Shown here: positions 28,715 through 36,549 of the stretch, piece after piece
How the letters are laid out: every line of letters starts with the position of its first letter
How positions within the stretch are numbered: the first letter of the stretch is position 1
Source: Deltaproteobacteria bacterium
GTDB lineage: Bacteria; Desulfobacterota; Deferrimicrobia; Deferrimicrobiales; Deferrimicrobiaceae
Direction: 5' to 3'
DNA: 44,929 nucleotides
Assembly: GCA_020346465.1 (NCBI GenBank)
Contig: CP070783.1
Coordinates: forward strand, 921,944-966,872
Notes under the pieces: generated by a model
Seen by the model: the letters and a program-made list of their open reading frames with translations, nothing else
Databases searched by the model: none
Told to the model about the DNA's origin: nothing
Translations under genes and position numbers: made by a program

Positions 28715-29782
28715 ATGCCCTCGACCGTATGGTTCGCCGACCTTTCCGCCCCTCCGGGGAGAAGCCTGATCGACAAGACGGGGGAACTCCTCCGGGCAGC
28801 GGAGCTCTCCGGGAAAATCGGCCCCGGGGACCTCACGGCGGTGAAGCTGCACTTCGGGGAGAGGGGAAACGTCTCGTTCGTCCGGCCGGTCTTCGTGCGG
28901 AAGATCGTCGAGGAGATCGCCGCCGTGGGGGGGAAACCGTTCCTGACGGACACCAACACGCTGTACGTCGGCGGGCGCAGCAACTCCGTGGACCATCTCC
29001 GGACCGCCGTCGCCAACGGGTTCGCCTTCGCGGTGGTCGGCGCCCCGCTCCTCATCGCGGACGGGATCCGGGGGGAGAGTTCGGTCCGCGTCCCCGTGGA
29101 GGGGAAGATCTTCTCCGAGGTGGCGATCGGCGCCGAGATCGTCAACGCCGACGCGATCGTGGCGGTGACCCATTTCAAGGGGCACGAACTGTCCGGGTTC
29201 GGCGGGACGATCAAGAACCTGGGGATGGGGTGCGCCGCGCGGTCGGGGAAGCTCGCCCAGCATTCCACGGTATCCCCCACCGTGGACCCGGCGAACTGCA
29301 CCGCGTGCGGGACGTGTGTCGCCCACTGCCCGTCCGGCGCCATCGAGATCCTCTCCGAAGAGGCGCTCATCGATCCGGCAACCTGCATCGGATGCGCGGA
29401 CTGCATCGTCGTCTGCCCGGAGCACACGGTGCTGGTCGACTGGAACGAGGCGTCTTCGACGGTCCAGAGGAAGATGGCGGAGCACGCGGCGGGGGCGCTG
29501 CGGGGGAAGAAGGAGGCCAGCCTGTTCCTCTCCTTCGTCATGCAGATTTCCCCCTACTGCGACTGCTACGGGAACAACGACCGCCCGATCGCCCCGGACG
29601 TCGGGATCCTCTCCTCGGGGGACCCCGTCGCGCTCGACCAGGCATGCGCGGACCTCGTCATCCGGGCCGCCGGGAAAGACCCCTTCCGGGAAACGCACCC
29701 GGAGGTCGACTGGACGATCCAGCTCGCCCACGCCGAGGAACTGGGTCTCGGGACAAGAGAGTATATCCTGGAGACCCTCTGA
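28715..29782 (+). CDS. DUF362 protein with two [4Fe-4S] ferredoxin clusters
   Basis: A 355-residue predicted cytoplasmic iron-sulfur protein. Residues about 1-185 and 255-350 form a DUF362 domain (AVKLHFGERGNVSFVRP; TDTNTLYVGGRSNS; THFKGHELSGFGGTIKNLGMGC). An inserted dicluster ferredoxin at about 190-250 carries CTACGTCVAHCP and CIGCADCIVVCP. A further CDCYGNN motif follows near 287. DUF362 proteins are widespread in anaerobes, and their reaction is unknown; they often accompany Fe-S activators or reductive enzymes. Start ATG has GGGAGGAG upstream. Its stop overlaps the next ATG (TGATG), so it is coupled to a HgdC-type activator ATPase and may be its electron donor or target; this is inferred. 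Confidence 0.9.
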   Translation: MPSTVWFADLSAPPGRSLIDKTGELLRAAELSGKIGPGDLTAVKLHFGERGNVSFVRPVFVRKIVEEIAAVGGKPFLTDTNTLYVGGRSNSVDHLRTAVANGFAFAVVGAPLLIADGIRGESSVRVPVEGKIFSEVAIGAEIVNADAIVAVTHFKGHELSGFGGTIKNLGMGCAARSGKLAQHSTVSPTVDPANCTACGTCVAHCPSGAIEILSEEALIDPATCIGCADCIVVCPEHTVLVDWNEASSTVQRKMAEHAAGALRGKKEASLFLSFVMQISPYCDCYGNNDRPIAPDVGILSSGDPVALDQACADLVIRAAGKDPFRETHPEVDWTIQLAHAEELGLGTREYILETL

Positions 29783-30579
29783 TGAAGGGAACGATGCTTT
29801 TTGCGGGAATCGATATCGGGTCGCTTTCCACCGACGTCGTCCTGCTCGACCGGAAGGGGAAGATCGCCGGGTCGGCCATCGTCGCAACGGGCGCCTCCAC
29901 GAAGAAGGCGTGCGAGGAGGCCTTGTCCCGGGCCCTGGGCGAAGCGGGATCCGCCCCCTCCGCGATCGTCTTCACGGTTTCCACGGGGTACGGACGGGAG
30001 ATGGCGCCATCCGCCGACCTTGCGGTCACGGAAATCACCTGCCACGCAAGGGGGGCGCGCCACCTGTTCCCCCAGGCCAGGACGGTGCTGGACATCGGGG
30101 GGCAGGACAGCAAGGTGATCCGGCTGACCCCCGACGGCAAGGTGGCCGACTTCGCGATGAACGACAAGTGCGCGGCCGGCACCGGGCGCTTTCTGGAGGT
30201 CATGGCGCGCACGCTGGAAATGGACCTCGAGGAGATGGGGCCCCGCTCCCTCCTGTCGCGGAAGACGGTGGCGGTAAGCTCCATGTGCACGGTATTCGCC
30301 GAGTCCGAGGTGATCTCTCTCATCGCTTCGGGGACGCCCCCCGAGGACATTGCCCGGGGAATCCATCTCGCCATAGCGGACCGGATCGCCGCGCTCGCCG
30401 AAAGGGTGGGAATGGCCTCCCCCGCCGTCATGACGGGGGGGGTGGCGAAAAATCCGGGCGCGCGCAGGGCGCTCGAGGGGAAGATCGGCTTCCCCCTCCT
30501 CGTTCCGGAGGACCCCCAGCTGGCGGGGGCGCTCGGGGCCGCCCTCATCGCACGGGAGAAGAGCCGGGCCCATCACTGA
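29782..30579 (+). CDS. HgdC/BadF-type [4Fe-4S] activator ATPase
   Basis: The 265-residue ASKHA-fold ATPase belongs to the activators of (R)-2-hydroxyacyl-CoA dehydratases and benzoyl-CoA reductases, which hydrolyse ATP to inject one electron into the partner. The phosphate-binding loop GIDIGSLSTDVVLLD (9-23), the DIGGQDSK motif (104-111) and the two cluster cysteines C130 (NDKCAAGTGRF) and C169 (SSMCTVFAESEV) are all intact; the dimer would hold one [4Fe-4S] cluster. No dehydratase or reductase subunits are in the window; the only linked gene is the DUF362-ferredoxin gene upstream. A role as generic reductive activator of a corrinoid or Fe-S enzyme is possible. Confidence 0.92.
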   Translation: MKGTMLFAGIDIGSLSTDVVLLDRKGKIAGSAIVATGASTKKACEEALSRALGEAGSAPSAIVFTVSTGYGREMAPSADLAVTEITCHARGARHLFPQARTVLDIGGQDSKVIRLTPDGKVADFAMNDKCAAGTGRFLEVMARTLEMDLEEMGPRSLLSRKTVAVSSMCTVFAESEVISLIASGTPPEDIARGIHLAIADRIAALAERVGMASPAVMTGGVAKNPGARRALEGKIGFPLLVPEDPQLAGALGAALIAREKSRAHH

Positions 30580-30590
30580 AGGTCCCGGCT

Positions 30591-30615
30591 TCCCCGCCGG
30601 ACCGTCCGGCGGGGA
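30591..30615. terminator. Hairpin between convergent activator ATPase and HD-GYP genes
   Basis: A perfect 11-bp stem (30591-30601 with 30605-30615) with a 3-base loop sits in the 49-base gap between the two stops. No good T-tract flanks it. It probably serves both directions. Confidence 0.55.
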
Positions 30616-30628
30616 TCCCTCCCCGGCG

Positions 30629-31690
30629 CTACAGCTCCTTGTTCATGTCGAAGATTGCCCGGAACCGGTCGGCGTTCGTCCGGAAGATCTCGAGAATTTC
30701 CGGATCGAATTGATCGGGATCCGTCCGGCCGTCCCCCATCGTGATGATCGCGACAGACGTCTCGTGATCGAAGGGGGGCTTGTAGGGACGCCTGCTCCGG
30801 AGCGCGTCGTACTGGTCGATGAGGTTCAGGATTCTCCCCTCGATGGGGATCTCCTTCCCCTTCAGCCCCGCGGGATACCCTTTCCCGTCCCACCTCTCGT
30901 GGTGGTAGAGGGCGAACTTCTCTGCGGCCAGCAGGTAGGGACTGTCCGAGCCCCGGAGGATCTTCGCCCCGATGGCCGGATGGGTCTTCATGATTTCGAA
31001 CTCCTCGGGCGTCAGCTTGCCCGGCTTGAGGAGGATCGAATCGGGGATCCCCACCTTCCCGATGTCGTGCATCGGCGCCGCGTAGAACATGATGTCGGCT
31101 TCCCGCGGCGGGATGTTCAGCGCCCTGACGATGACCTCCGTGTAGGAACTGATCCGCTTGACGTGGACGTAGGTGCCCTCGTCGCGGTACTCCGCGGCGA
31201 GCGTCAGCCTCTGCACGGTGTCGATCAGCGCCTCCCTGAGCTTCCGTGTCCTCTCGTCCACCTGCATTTCCAGGATCTTGCTGTGGTTCTCGAGGAAGTC
31301 CTGGTACTTCTTGACCTTCAGGAGATTGTTGACCCGGACCACCAGCTCCGTGCTGTCGACGGGTTTTCCCAGGAAGTCGTTCGCCCCCGCCCGGAGGGCC
31401 GCGATTTTCGATTCCCGGTCCGTCTGGGCGGTGAACATCACGACGGGGATGCTCCGCGTACCGGAGCCGTTCTTGAGCCGGCGGCATGTCTCGAAGCCGT
31501 CCATCTCCGGCATCGAGATGTCCAGAAGGATGATGTCGGGGTGCTGCTCCTTCGCCCGGTCAAGTCCTTCGAGACCGTTCGACGCCGAATCGACCGCAAA
31601 ACCGTGGTTCGAAAGAATCTCCCCCATGACGTCCACCACTTCCGCCTGGTCGTCGACGATCAGCACCCTTGCCATCTGCCGGGTGGGCAT
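30629..31690 (-). CDS. Response regulator with HD-GYP c-di-GMP phosphodiesterase domain
   Basis: The 353-residue protein has an N-terminal receiver (1-120) with acidic pocket D13-D14, phosphorylatable D57 ([12 protein letters not shown]), T88 and K109. A short helical linker leads to an HD-GYP domain (about 150-345): catalytic HD at 208-209 ([10 protein letters not shown]) and [11 protein letters not shown] at 263-273, followed by [13 protein letters not shown]. All metal-binding residues appear intact, so it should hydrolyse c-di-GMP when phosphorylated. No histidine kinase gene is adjacent. The start may be ATG 31690 or the internal ATG 31675 ([10 protein letters not shown]), which matches the receiver boundary. 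It resembles RpfG-type regulators, common in Deltaproteobacteria. Confidence 0.93.
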   Translation of the reverse strand: MPTRQMARVLIVDDQAEVVDVMGEILSNHGFAVDSASNGLEGLDRAKEQHPDIILLDISMPEMDGFETCRRLKNGSGTRSIPVVMFTAQTDRESKIAALRAGANDFLGKPVDSTELVVRVNNLLKVKKYQDFLENHSKILEMQVDERTRKLREALIDTVQRLTLAAEYRDEGTYVHVKRISSYTEVIVRALNIPPREADIMFYAAPMHDIGKVGIPDSILLKPGKLTPEEFEIMKTHPAIGAKILRGSDSPYLLAAEKFALYHHERWDGKGYPAGLKGKEIPIEGRILNLIDQYDALRSRRPYKPPFDHETSVAIITMGDGRTDPDQFDPEILEIFRTNADRFRAIFDMNKEL

Positions 31691-31753
31691 TGCGTCTCTC
31701 TCCTTTCCCCCTGAAGCTTCCTCATTCCTTATCGGAAAAACCTCTCCCCCGGA

Positions 31754-32935
31754 TTACTCGTTTTCCCCGCCCTCTCTCCCGGCGGCCCGCTGCGCCCCGG
31801 TTTCCTCTTTCACGATCTGGAAGAAGCGGGCTATCTCCTCGGAAGTGTTATAGAAATGGGGGGAAATGCGGATCCCCCCGCTCCGCGGGGCGCACACCAC
31901 GTTCCGGGAAAGGAGCGCCTTCCAGAGAAGCTTCGGATCCGCTCCGGGGACCCGGAACGTCACGATCCCGGACCGCTCCTCGGGGTGGCGCGGGGTGACC
32001 ACCTCATACCCCGACCGGAGGGCGCACTCGATCGCCTCCTCGGTGAGCCGGCGGACCCGCTCCCAGATCCGCTCCACGCCGACCGAAAGAATCAGCCGGA
32101 GCGAGGCGCCGAACGCGGCGAGCCCCACGGTGTTGAAGCTGCCCGGCTCGAAACGCTTTGCATCCGGCGAGAGATGAAAATCGTACTGCTCGAAGTCGAA
32201 CCGGTTCCGGACGGAATGCCAGCCGAGCACCACCGGCTCCACCATCTCCATCACGTCCCGGGAAATGTAGAACCCGCCGATCCCTTCCGGGGAAAGCATC
32301 CATTTGTGGCCATCTGCCGCAAGGGCGTCGATTCCGTACGCCCTGACGTCCATCGGAACGACGCCGAGGCTCTGGATCGCGTCCACGAAGAAGAAGATCC
32401 CCTGCTTCTGACAGTACTCTCCGATCCCCGCCAGATCGTTCCGGTACCCGTTCGCGAATTCCACCGAGGAGAGCGCGATGAGACGGGTCTTTCCGTCGCA
32501 GGCGGCGAACAGGTCATCCTTCCGGACTCTCCCCTCCCTCGCCCGTACCATGCGGACCTCGATGTTGTGCGCTTCGAGGCGCATCCAGGGATAGATGTTG
32601 GCGGGGAACTCCACGTTGGCGGTGACCAGGTTGTCCCCCTCTTTCCACGGGAAGCCCGCGGCGATCAGGGAGATCCCCTCCGACGTGTTCTTGATGATGG
32701 CGATCTCGTCGCTCGCGGCCCCGATCAGCCGGGCGAACCTGTCGCGCGCCTCGTCGGAAGACTCCACCCACTTCCGGAGATGGAATGCGCCTTCGTCCCG
32801 GTATTGCTGCAGCAGCCGGATGCCCGCCGAGGCGGAGGAGGCCGGGATGGGAGAGACCCCCGCGTGGTTCAGGTACAGGAGCCGGGCGGCCACGGGAAAC
32901 TCTGCGGTCCGCATGGTTTCGACATCGATCGGCAC
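31754..32935 (-). CDS. Class V aminotransferase / cysteine desulfurase-like PLP enzyme
   Basis: A 393-residue PLP enzyme of aminotransferase class V. The PLP lysine lies in ADGHKWMLSPEG (near residue 210), with the cofactor-binding D in FFFVDAIQSLG near 185 and NTSEGIS near 88. The N-terminus begins YLNHAGVSPIP. The family includes cysteine desulfurases, selenocysteine lyases, isopenicillin-N-epimerase-like and kynureninase-like enzymes; I see no IscS/SufS-type active-site cysteine loop, so desulfurase activity is uncertain. GTG start, with AGGAGG nine bases upstream. It is transcribed away from the thiF-PP-loop-larE trio, with about 65 bases between the two starts, so it may be a sulfur source for them. 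Confidence 0.87.
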   Translation of the reverse strand: MPIDVETMRTAEFPVAARLLYLNHAGVSPIPASSASAGIRLLQQYRDEGAFHLRKWVESSDEARDRFARLIGAASDEIAIIKNTSEGISLIAAGFPWKEGDNLVTANVEFPANIYPWMRLEAHNIEVRMVRAREGRVRKDDLFAACDGKTRLIALSSVEFANGYRNDLAGIGEYCQKQGIFFFVDAIQSLGVVPMDVRAYGIDALAADGHKWMLSPEGIGGFYISRDVMEMVEPVVLGWHSVRNRFDFEQYDFHLSPDAKRFEPGSFNTVGLAAFGASLRLILSVGVERIWERVRRLTEEAIECALRSGYEVVTPRHPEERSGIVTFRVPGADPKLLWKALLSRNVVCAPRSGGIRISPHFYNTSEEIARFFQIVKEETGAQRAAGREGGENE

Positions 32936-33000
32936 GGGCTTTCCCTCCTGCGGATGATGCGCAATCCCTATGTTACCAAGGATCCCGCGGGTCCATGGGG

Positions 33001-33006
33001 TATAAT
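33001..33006 (+). promoter_or_regulatory. Perfect -10 box six bases before the thiF-like start
   Basis: TATAAT is followed six bases later by the ATG at 33013. No good -35 hexamer is seen at 16-19 bases upstream. If used, transcription would begin at or within a base or two of the ATG, giving a leaderless mRNA. No ribosome-binding site is present before that ATG. An alternative ATG at 32995 would place the box inside the coding region. Confidence 0.4.
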
Positions 33007-33012
33007 AAGCGG

Positions 33013-33825
33013 ATGAAGCTCGACGACGGAACCACCCTGCGGTACAGCCGCAACATCCTGATCCGGGAGATCGGCCCCGAGGGGCAGGAGAAGATTCTCG
33101 GCTCTTCCGCCCTCGTGGTGGGGGCGGGCGGCCTGGGCTCGCCTGCGCTTCTGTACCTTGCCGCGGCGGGGATCGGCCGGATCGGGGTGGCGGACCGGGA
33201 CCGCGTCGAGATCACGAATCTCAACCGGCAGGTGATCCACAAGGAGAGCTCGGTGGGACGCAGGAAGGTGGAGTCGGCGGGGGAGTGCATCCGGGCGATC
33301 CGCTCCGACGTGCTGCTGGAAGAGCACGGGGAGGCCCTCACGGCGGAGAACGCCGTGCAACGGTTCCGGGAGTACGACGTCGTCATCGACGGAAGCGACA
33401 ACTTCCCGACCAAATACCTGTGCAGCGACGCATCCGTGCTGACGGGGGTCCCCCTCGTGCACGCGGGCGTCCTGCGGTTCGGGGGACAGATCCTGACGGT
33501 GATCCCCGGCGCGGGGCCTTGTCTGCGCTGCCTGATCCCGGAGATCCCCCCCCGGCGGGACGCGCCCACCTGCGCCGAGGCGGGGATCCTTGGGGGCGTT
33601 GCGGGCATCGTCGGTGCGTGGCAGGCCGTCGAGGCGCTCAAGATCGTCGCCGGGGTCGGAGAACCGCTTTCGGGCAGGCTGCTCGCCCTGGACACCCTGG
33701 CAGGCACCGTCTCCGTCCATGCCGTTTCCCGGGATCCGCGGTGCCCCGCGTGCGGCGAGGCTCCCCGGATCCGGCTGCCCCTCGAGGCCTCCGAGTACGA
33801 TCAGGAACGGAGCTGCTTGATATGA
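33013..33825 (+). CDS. ThiF/MoeB-family E1-like adenylyltransferase
   Basis: The 270-residue enzyme adenylates the C-terminal Gly of small ubiquitin-like sulfur carriers (ThiS, MoaD or similar). The nucleotide-binding Rossmann loop is VVGAGGLGSPALLYLAAAG (about 35-53), followed by DRDRVEITNLNRQVIH, the E1 signature. Two CxxC pairs, C170/C173 and C244/C247, form the structural zinc site. C187 (APTCAEAGILG) matches the position of the cysteine that forms an acyl-disulfide in ThiF. The start ATG at 33013 begins at the family boundary, without a ribosome-binding site. It overlaps the PP-loop gene by four bases. Whether it serves thiamine, molybdopterin or another carrier is unknown, as no carrier gene is adjacent. 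Confidence 0.9.
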   Translation: MKLDDGTTLRYSRNILIREIGPEGQEKILGSSALVVGAGGLGSPALLYLAAAGIGRIGVADRDRVEITNLNRQVIHKESSVGRRKVESAGECIRAIRSDVLLEEHGEALTAENAVQRFREYDVVIDGSDNFPTKYLCSDASVLTGVPLVHAGVLRFGGQILTVIPGAGPCLRCLIPEIPPRRDAPTCAEAGILGGVAGIVGAWQAVEALKIVAGVGEPLSGRLLALDTLAGTVSVHAVSRDPRCPACGEAPRIRLPLEASEYDQERSCLI

Positions 33826-34853
33826 AGGAAGCCGTGAACGCCCATCGGAAGCGCGCTGTCCTGCTTCTGTCCGGAGGCCTGGACAGCACCCTGGCGGCCC
33901 GGATGATGCTCGACCAGGGGGTGGAACTCTTCGCCCTCCACTTCACCTCCCCGTTCTGTACCTGCACGAGGGCGTCCGGGAGCGGCTGCCGGTCCCAGGC
34001 GCAGACCGTCGCCGAACGGATGGGAATCCCGATCCGCACGGTGTCGAAGGGAAGCGAGTACATCGAGATCGTCAGGAACCCGAGGCACGGGAGGGGTTCG
34101 GGGGAAAATCCCTGCATCGACTGCAGGATCTTCACGTTGAGAAAAGCCCGGGAGTACATGGAGCAGATCGGCGCCTCCTTCCTGGTGACCGGCGAAGTGG
34201 TCGGCCAGCGCCCCATGTCCCAGCGCTCCGATGCGTTCCGGATCATCGAGAAGCGAAGCGGTTGCCAGGGACTGGTGCTCCGGCCCCTCTCGGCGAAGCA
34301 TTTCGAACCGACCATCGCCGAACGGGAGGGATGGGTCGACCGGGAGAGCCTCCTCGCCATCTCCGGAAGGTCCCGCAAGGAGCAGATCCGGCTCGCGCAG
34401 GCCTGGGGGGTCGGCGATTACCCCTGTCCGGCAGGGGGATGCCTCCTGACCGAAAAGACCTTTTCCCTCAAGGTCCGGGATCTCTTCGACCACTGCGCGG
34501 ATCCGGACATGGCGGACATCCACCTCCTGAAGATCGGAAGGCACTTCCGGTTTGCCGACGGCCGGAAGGCGATCGTTGCGAGAAACGAGGAGGAGAACCG
34601 GAAGCTGGAGGCGCATTGCAGGGGGAAGATGCCCGTCTACATCGCGAACGGGTTTTCGGGTCCGTCGATCGGGGTCGAGTCGAAAAACGGCGCGGTGCCG
34701 ACAGACCTCCTCTCCCGGCTCTTCACCCGGTACAGCAAGCCGGGGACTTCTTCCCCCTTCTCCGTGCGGGAGGTGACCCCAAGCGGCGAGAGGGAGCTGA
34801 CCATTCCCGCAAACGCCGACTTTTCGGAGATGAACCGTGCGCTCCTCGGCTGA
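33822..34853 (+). CDS. PP-loop tRNA thiolation-like protein with MnmA-like cysteines
   Basis: A 343-residue PP-loop ATPase. The motif SGGLDST is at 17-23. Cys positions C98 and C101 (ENPCIDCRIF) mimic the MnmA/ThiI-like catalytic pattern, and C202/C207 (PCPAGGCLLTEK) may be the second active-site pair; further cysteines are C46, C48 and C56. Residues about 230-265 (DIHLLKIGRHFRFADGRKAI-type pattern, then VARNEEEN) resemble the RNA-binding part of NFACT-like proteins. Proteins of this type are often called tRNA 4-thiouridine or 2-thiouridine synthase. I infer ATP-dependent sulfur insertion into tRNA or a cofactor; the exact target is unknown. It is coupled to thiF upstream (ATGA) and overlaps larE by 17 bases downstream. 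Confidence 0.85.
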   Translation: MKEAVNAHRKRAVLLLSGGLDSTLAARMMLDQGVELFALHFTSPFCTCTRASGSGCRSQAQTVAERMGIPIRTVSKGSEYIEIVRNPRHGRGSGENPCIDCRIFTLRKAREYMEQIGASFLVTGEVVGQRPMSQRSDAFRIIEKRSGCQGLVLRPLSAKHFEPTIAEREGWVDRESLLAISGRSRKEQIRLAQAWGVGDYPCPAGGCLLTEKTFSLKVRDLFDHCADPDMADIHLLKIGRHFRFADGRKAIVARNEEENRKLEAHCRGKMPVYIANGFSGPSIGVESKNGAVPTDLLSRLFTRYSKPGTSSPFSVREVTPSGERELTIPANADFSEMNRALLG

Positions 34854-35715
34854 TTCCCCGCGTCCCGTGCCGCTTCCCCCGGACCTTGCGGAAAAATGGG
34901 AGACCCTTCTCTCCTCGCTGCGCCCCCTGGGGTCGGCCGTCATCGCCTTCAGCGGGGGGGTCGACAGCACGTTCCTCCTGTACGCCGCTTTCCGGGCGCT
35001 GGGCGGGAGGACTCTTGCGGTCACCGCCACATCCCCCACCTATCCGAAATCGGAGCGCGACGAGGCGGAGAGGATCGCCCGGGACTGGAAGGTCCCTCAC
35101 CGGTTCGTCGAGTCGAACGAACTCGAGATCCCGGGGTTCTCCGAAAATCCGCCCGACCGCTGCTACCACTGCAAGAAGGAGCTCTTCGGCATTCTGTCGG
35201 AGATCGCCCGCACGGAGGGGTACGCGGCGGTGTGCGACGGGACCAACAGCGACGACACCGGCGACTTCCGCCCCGGAAGGCGGGCCGCGAAAGAGCTGGG
35301 CGTGCGCAGCCCCCTGCTGGAGAACGGACTCTCGAAAGAGGAGATCCGGGCGTTGAGCCGGATGTTCGGCCTTCCGACGGCCGACAAAGGGGCGTTCGCC
35401 TGCCTGTCCTCGCGGTTTCCCTACGGGACGACGATCGATGCGGAAACGCTGCGCCGTGTGGAGGCGTGCGAGGAGATCCTCCGGGGCTTCGGCTTCCGGC
35501 AGTTCCGGGTTCGCGTCCACGCCCGCGTGGCCCGCATCGAGGTCGGGCCGGAGGAGATTCCGCGCCTGTTCGAACCGGAGATTTCGGAGGCCGTGCACGC
35601 CGGCTTCCAGGCGAACGGGTTCCTCTACGTGGCCGTCGACCTGAAAGGGTACCGCACCGGGTCGATGAACGAGGGGGGGCTCGTGGCGGGGCTCCCCCCG
35701 GACCTCGACCCCTGA
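34837..35715 (+). CDS. larE: LarE-family ATP-dependent sacrificial sulfur transferase
   Basis: The 292-residue PP-loop enzyme (SGGVDST at 39-45) resembles LarE, which adds sulfur from its own cysteine to pyridinium-3,5-biscarboxylate mononucleotide during synthesis of the nickel-pincer cofactor of lactate racemase. C189 in ACLSSRFPYGT corresponds to the sacrificial cysteine, and C109/C112 (DRCYHCKKELF) is a conserved pair that may assist or hold an Fe-S cluster. GTG start, with GGAG seven bases upstream, inside the PP-loop gene. LarB and LarC, the other cofactor-synthesis enzymes, are not in the window, so its partner here may be the ThiF/PP-loop pair. It ends six bases before the convergent metallo-beta-lactamase gene. 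Confidence 0.9.
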   Translation: MRSSADSPRPVPLPPDLAEKWETLLSSLRPLGSAVIAFSGGVDSTFLLYAAFRALGGRTLAVTATSPTYPKSERDEAERIARDWKVPHRFVESNELEIPGFSENPPDRCYHCKKELFGILSEIARTEGYAAVCDGTNSDDTGDFRPGRRAAKELGVRSPLLENGLSKEEIRALSRMFGLPTADKGAFACLSSRFPYGTTIDAETLRRVEACEEILRGFGFRQFRVRVHARVARIEVGPEEIPRLFEPEISEAVHAGFQANGFLYVAVDLKGYRTGSMNEGGLVAGLPPDLDP

Positions 35716-35721
35716 CCCCCC

Positions 35722-36477
35722 TCAGACGGCAACCCGGAGCAGGTCCTCGGCAAGGATGATCTCGCCGGCATACGTTTCCCGGCACCGGCCGAGAATGTCG
35801 GCCCCCTCGCACTCCGGGTAGAAATGGGTGAGGACCAGCCTCCGGACACGCGCCGCGGAGGCCATCTCGCCGGCCTCGCGGGGAGTCAGGTGCCCCTCCA
35901 CTTTCCGCTCGTCGGGGAACGAGCACTCGAAGACGCCCACGTCGGCATTCCGGGCCGCCGCGACGAGCCCCCCGCACACATCCGTATCCCCGGAAAAAGC
36001 GACCGATTTGCCCGTCTCCGGATCTTCGACGCGGTATGCGACGCTCTGCGGGGTGTGCGAGACCGGCACGGCGGTGATGACCAGGGAGCCCAGGGAGACG
36101 GGCCGGACGGAGATCTCCTCGACCAGCAGGGGATAGCCCTCCGCTTCCACCCAGGACCCGTACGTGCGGCGCAGCCGCTCGTAGAATTCCCGAAACCCGG
36201 GCGCGCCCAGGAGGGTCAGCGCCTTCCGCCGTCCGACCCCGGCGTTCCTGAGGCTGAAGAGCAGCGGAGCGAGCTCGGCCGTGTGGTCCAGGTGGAGGTG
36301 GGTGAACGCCACGGCATCCGGCTCGGCCGGGGAGACGCCTAACACGGCGAGTTTCTGGAGCGTTCCCAGGCCGGCGTCCACCAGCACCGTGCAGCCAGCG
36401 TGTCGGAGCAAATAGCCGGCGGATCCCCTGCGGGGATGGGGCACGGCGGTCCCCGATCCCAGAACAACACATTCCAT
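35722..36477 (-). CDS. RNase Z-like metallo-beta-lactamase fold hydrolase
   Basis: This 251-residue protein has the tRNase Z-type metal-binding motif THLHLDH (H60, H62, D64, H65), the downstream SHTPQS histidine, SGDTD near 170 and LTHFYPE near 225. The N-terminus (VLGSGTAVPHPRRGSAGYLL) is typical of the RNase Z/arylsulfatase-like branch. It lacks the long flexible arm that binds tRNA in true RNase Z, so a small-molecule phosphodiesterase or related hydrolase is as likely as tRNA 3' processing. ATG at 36477 is chosen because the family begins there, and it has GAGGCGGG upstream; a longer start at 36504 is possible. It follows the GAF/GGDEF gene by 72 bases. Confidence 0.88.
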   Translation of the reverse strand: MECVVLGSGTAVPHPRRGSAGYLLRHAGCTVLVDAGLGTLQKLAVLGVSPAEPDAVAFTHLHLDHTAELAPLLFSLRNAGVGRRKALTLLGAPGFREFYERLRRTYGSWVEAEGYPLLVEEISVRPVSLGSLVITAVPVSHTPQSVAYRVEDPETGKSVAFSGDTDVCGGLVAAARNADVGVFECSFPDERKVEGHLTPREAGEMASAARVRRLVLTHFYPECEGADILGRCRETYAGEIILAEDLLRVAV

Positions 36478-36549
36478 CCCGCCTCGCCCCCGTTCTTTCC
36501 GCAATGCCTGGCGGTCGGAACCTTCCGCACACCCCGGTGTCAGCGGCGG

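Noticed and set aside
33814..33825. The ThiF-like protein ends in SCLI, resembling a prenylation box
   Set aside because: Bacteria do not prenylate such ends in the usual way; the overlap with the next start codon explains the final codons.
36478..36549. Short palindromic segment before the metallo-beta-lactamase gene
   Set aside because: Arms of 5-6 bases only, no T-tract and no conserved box; not supported as terminator or operator.
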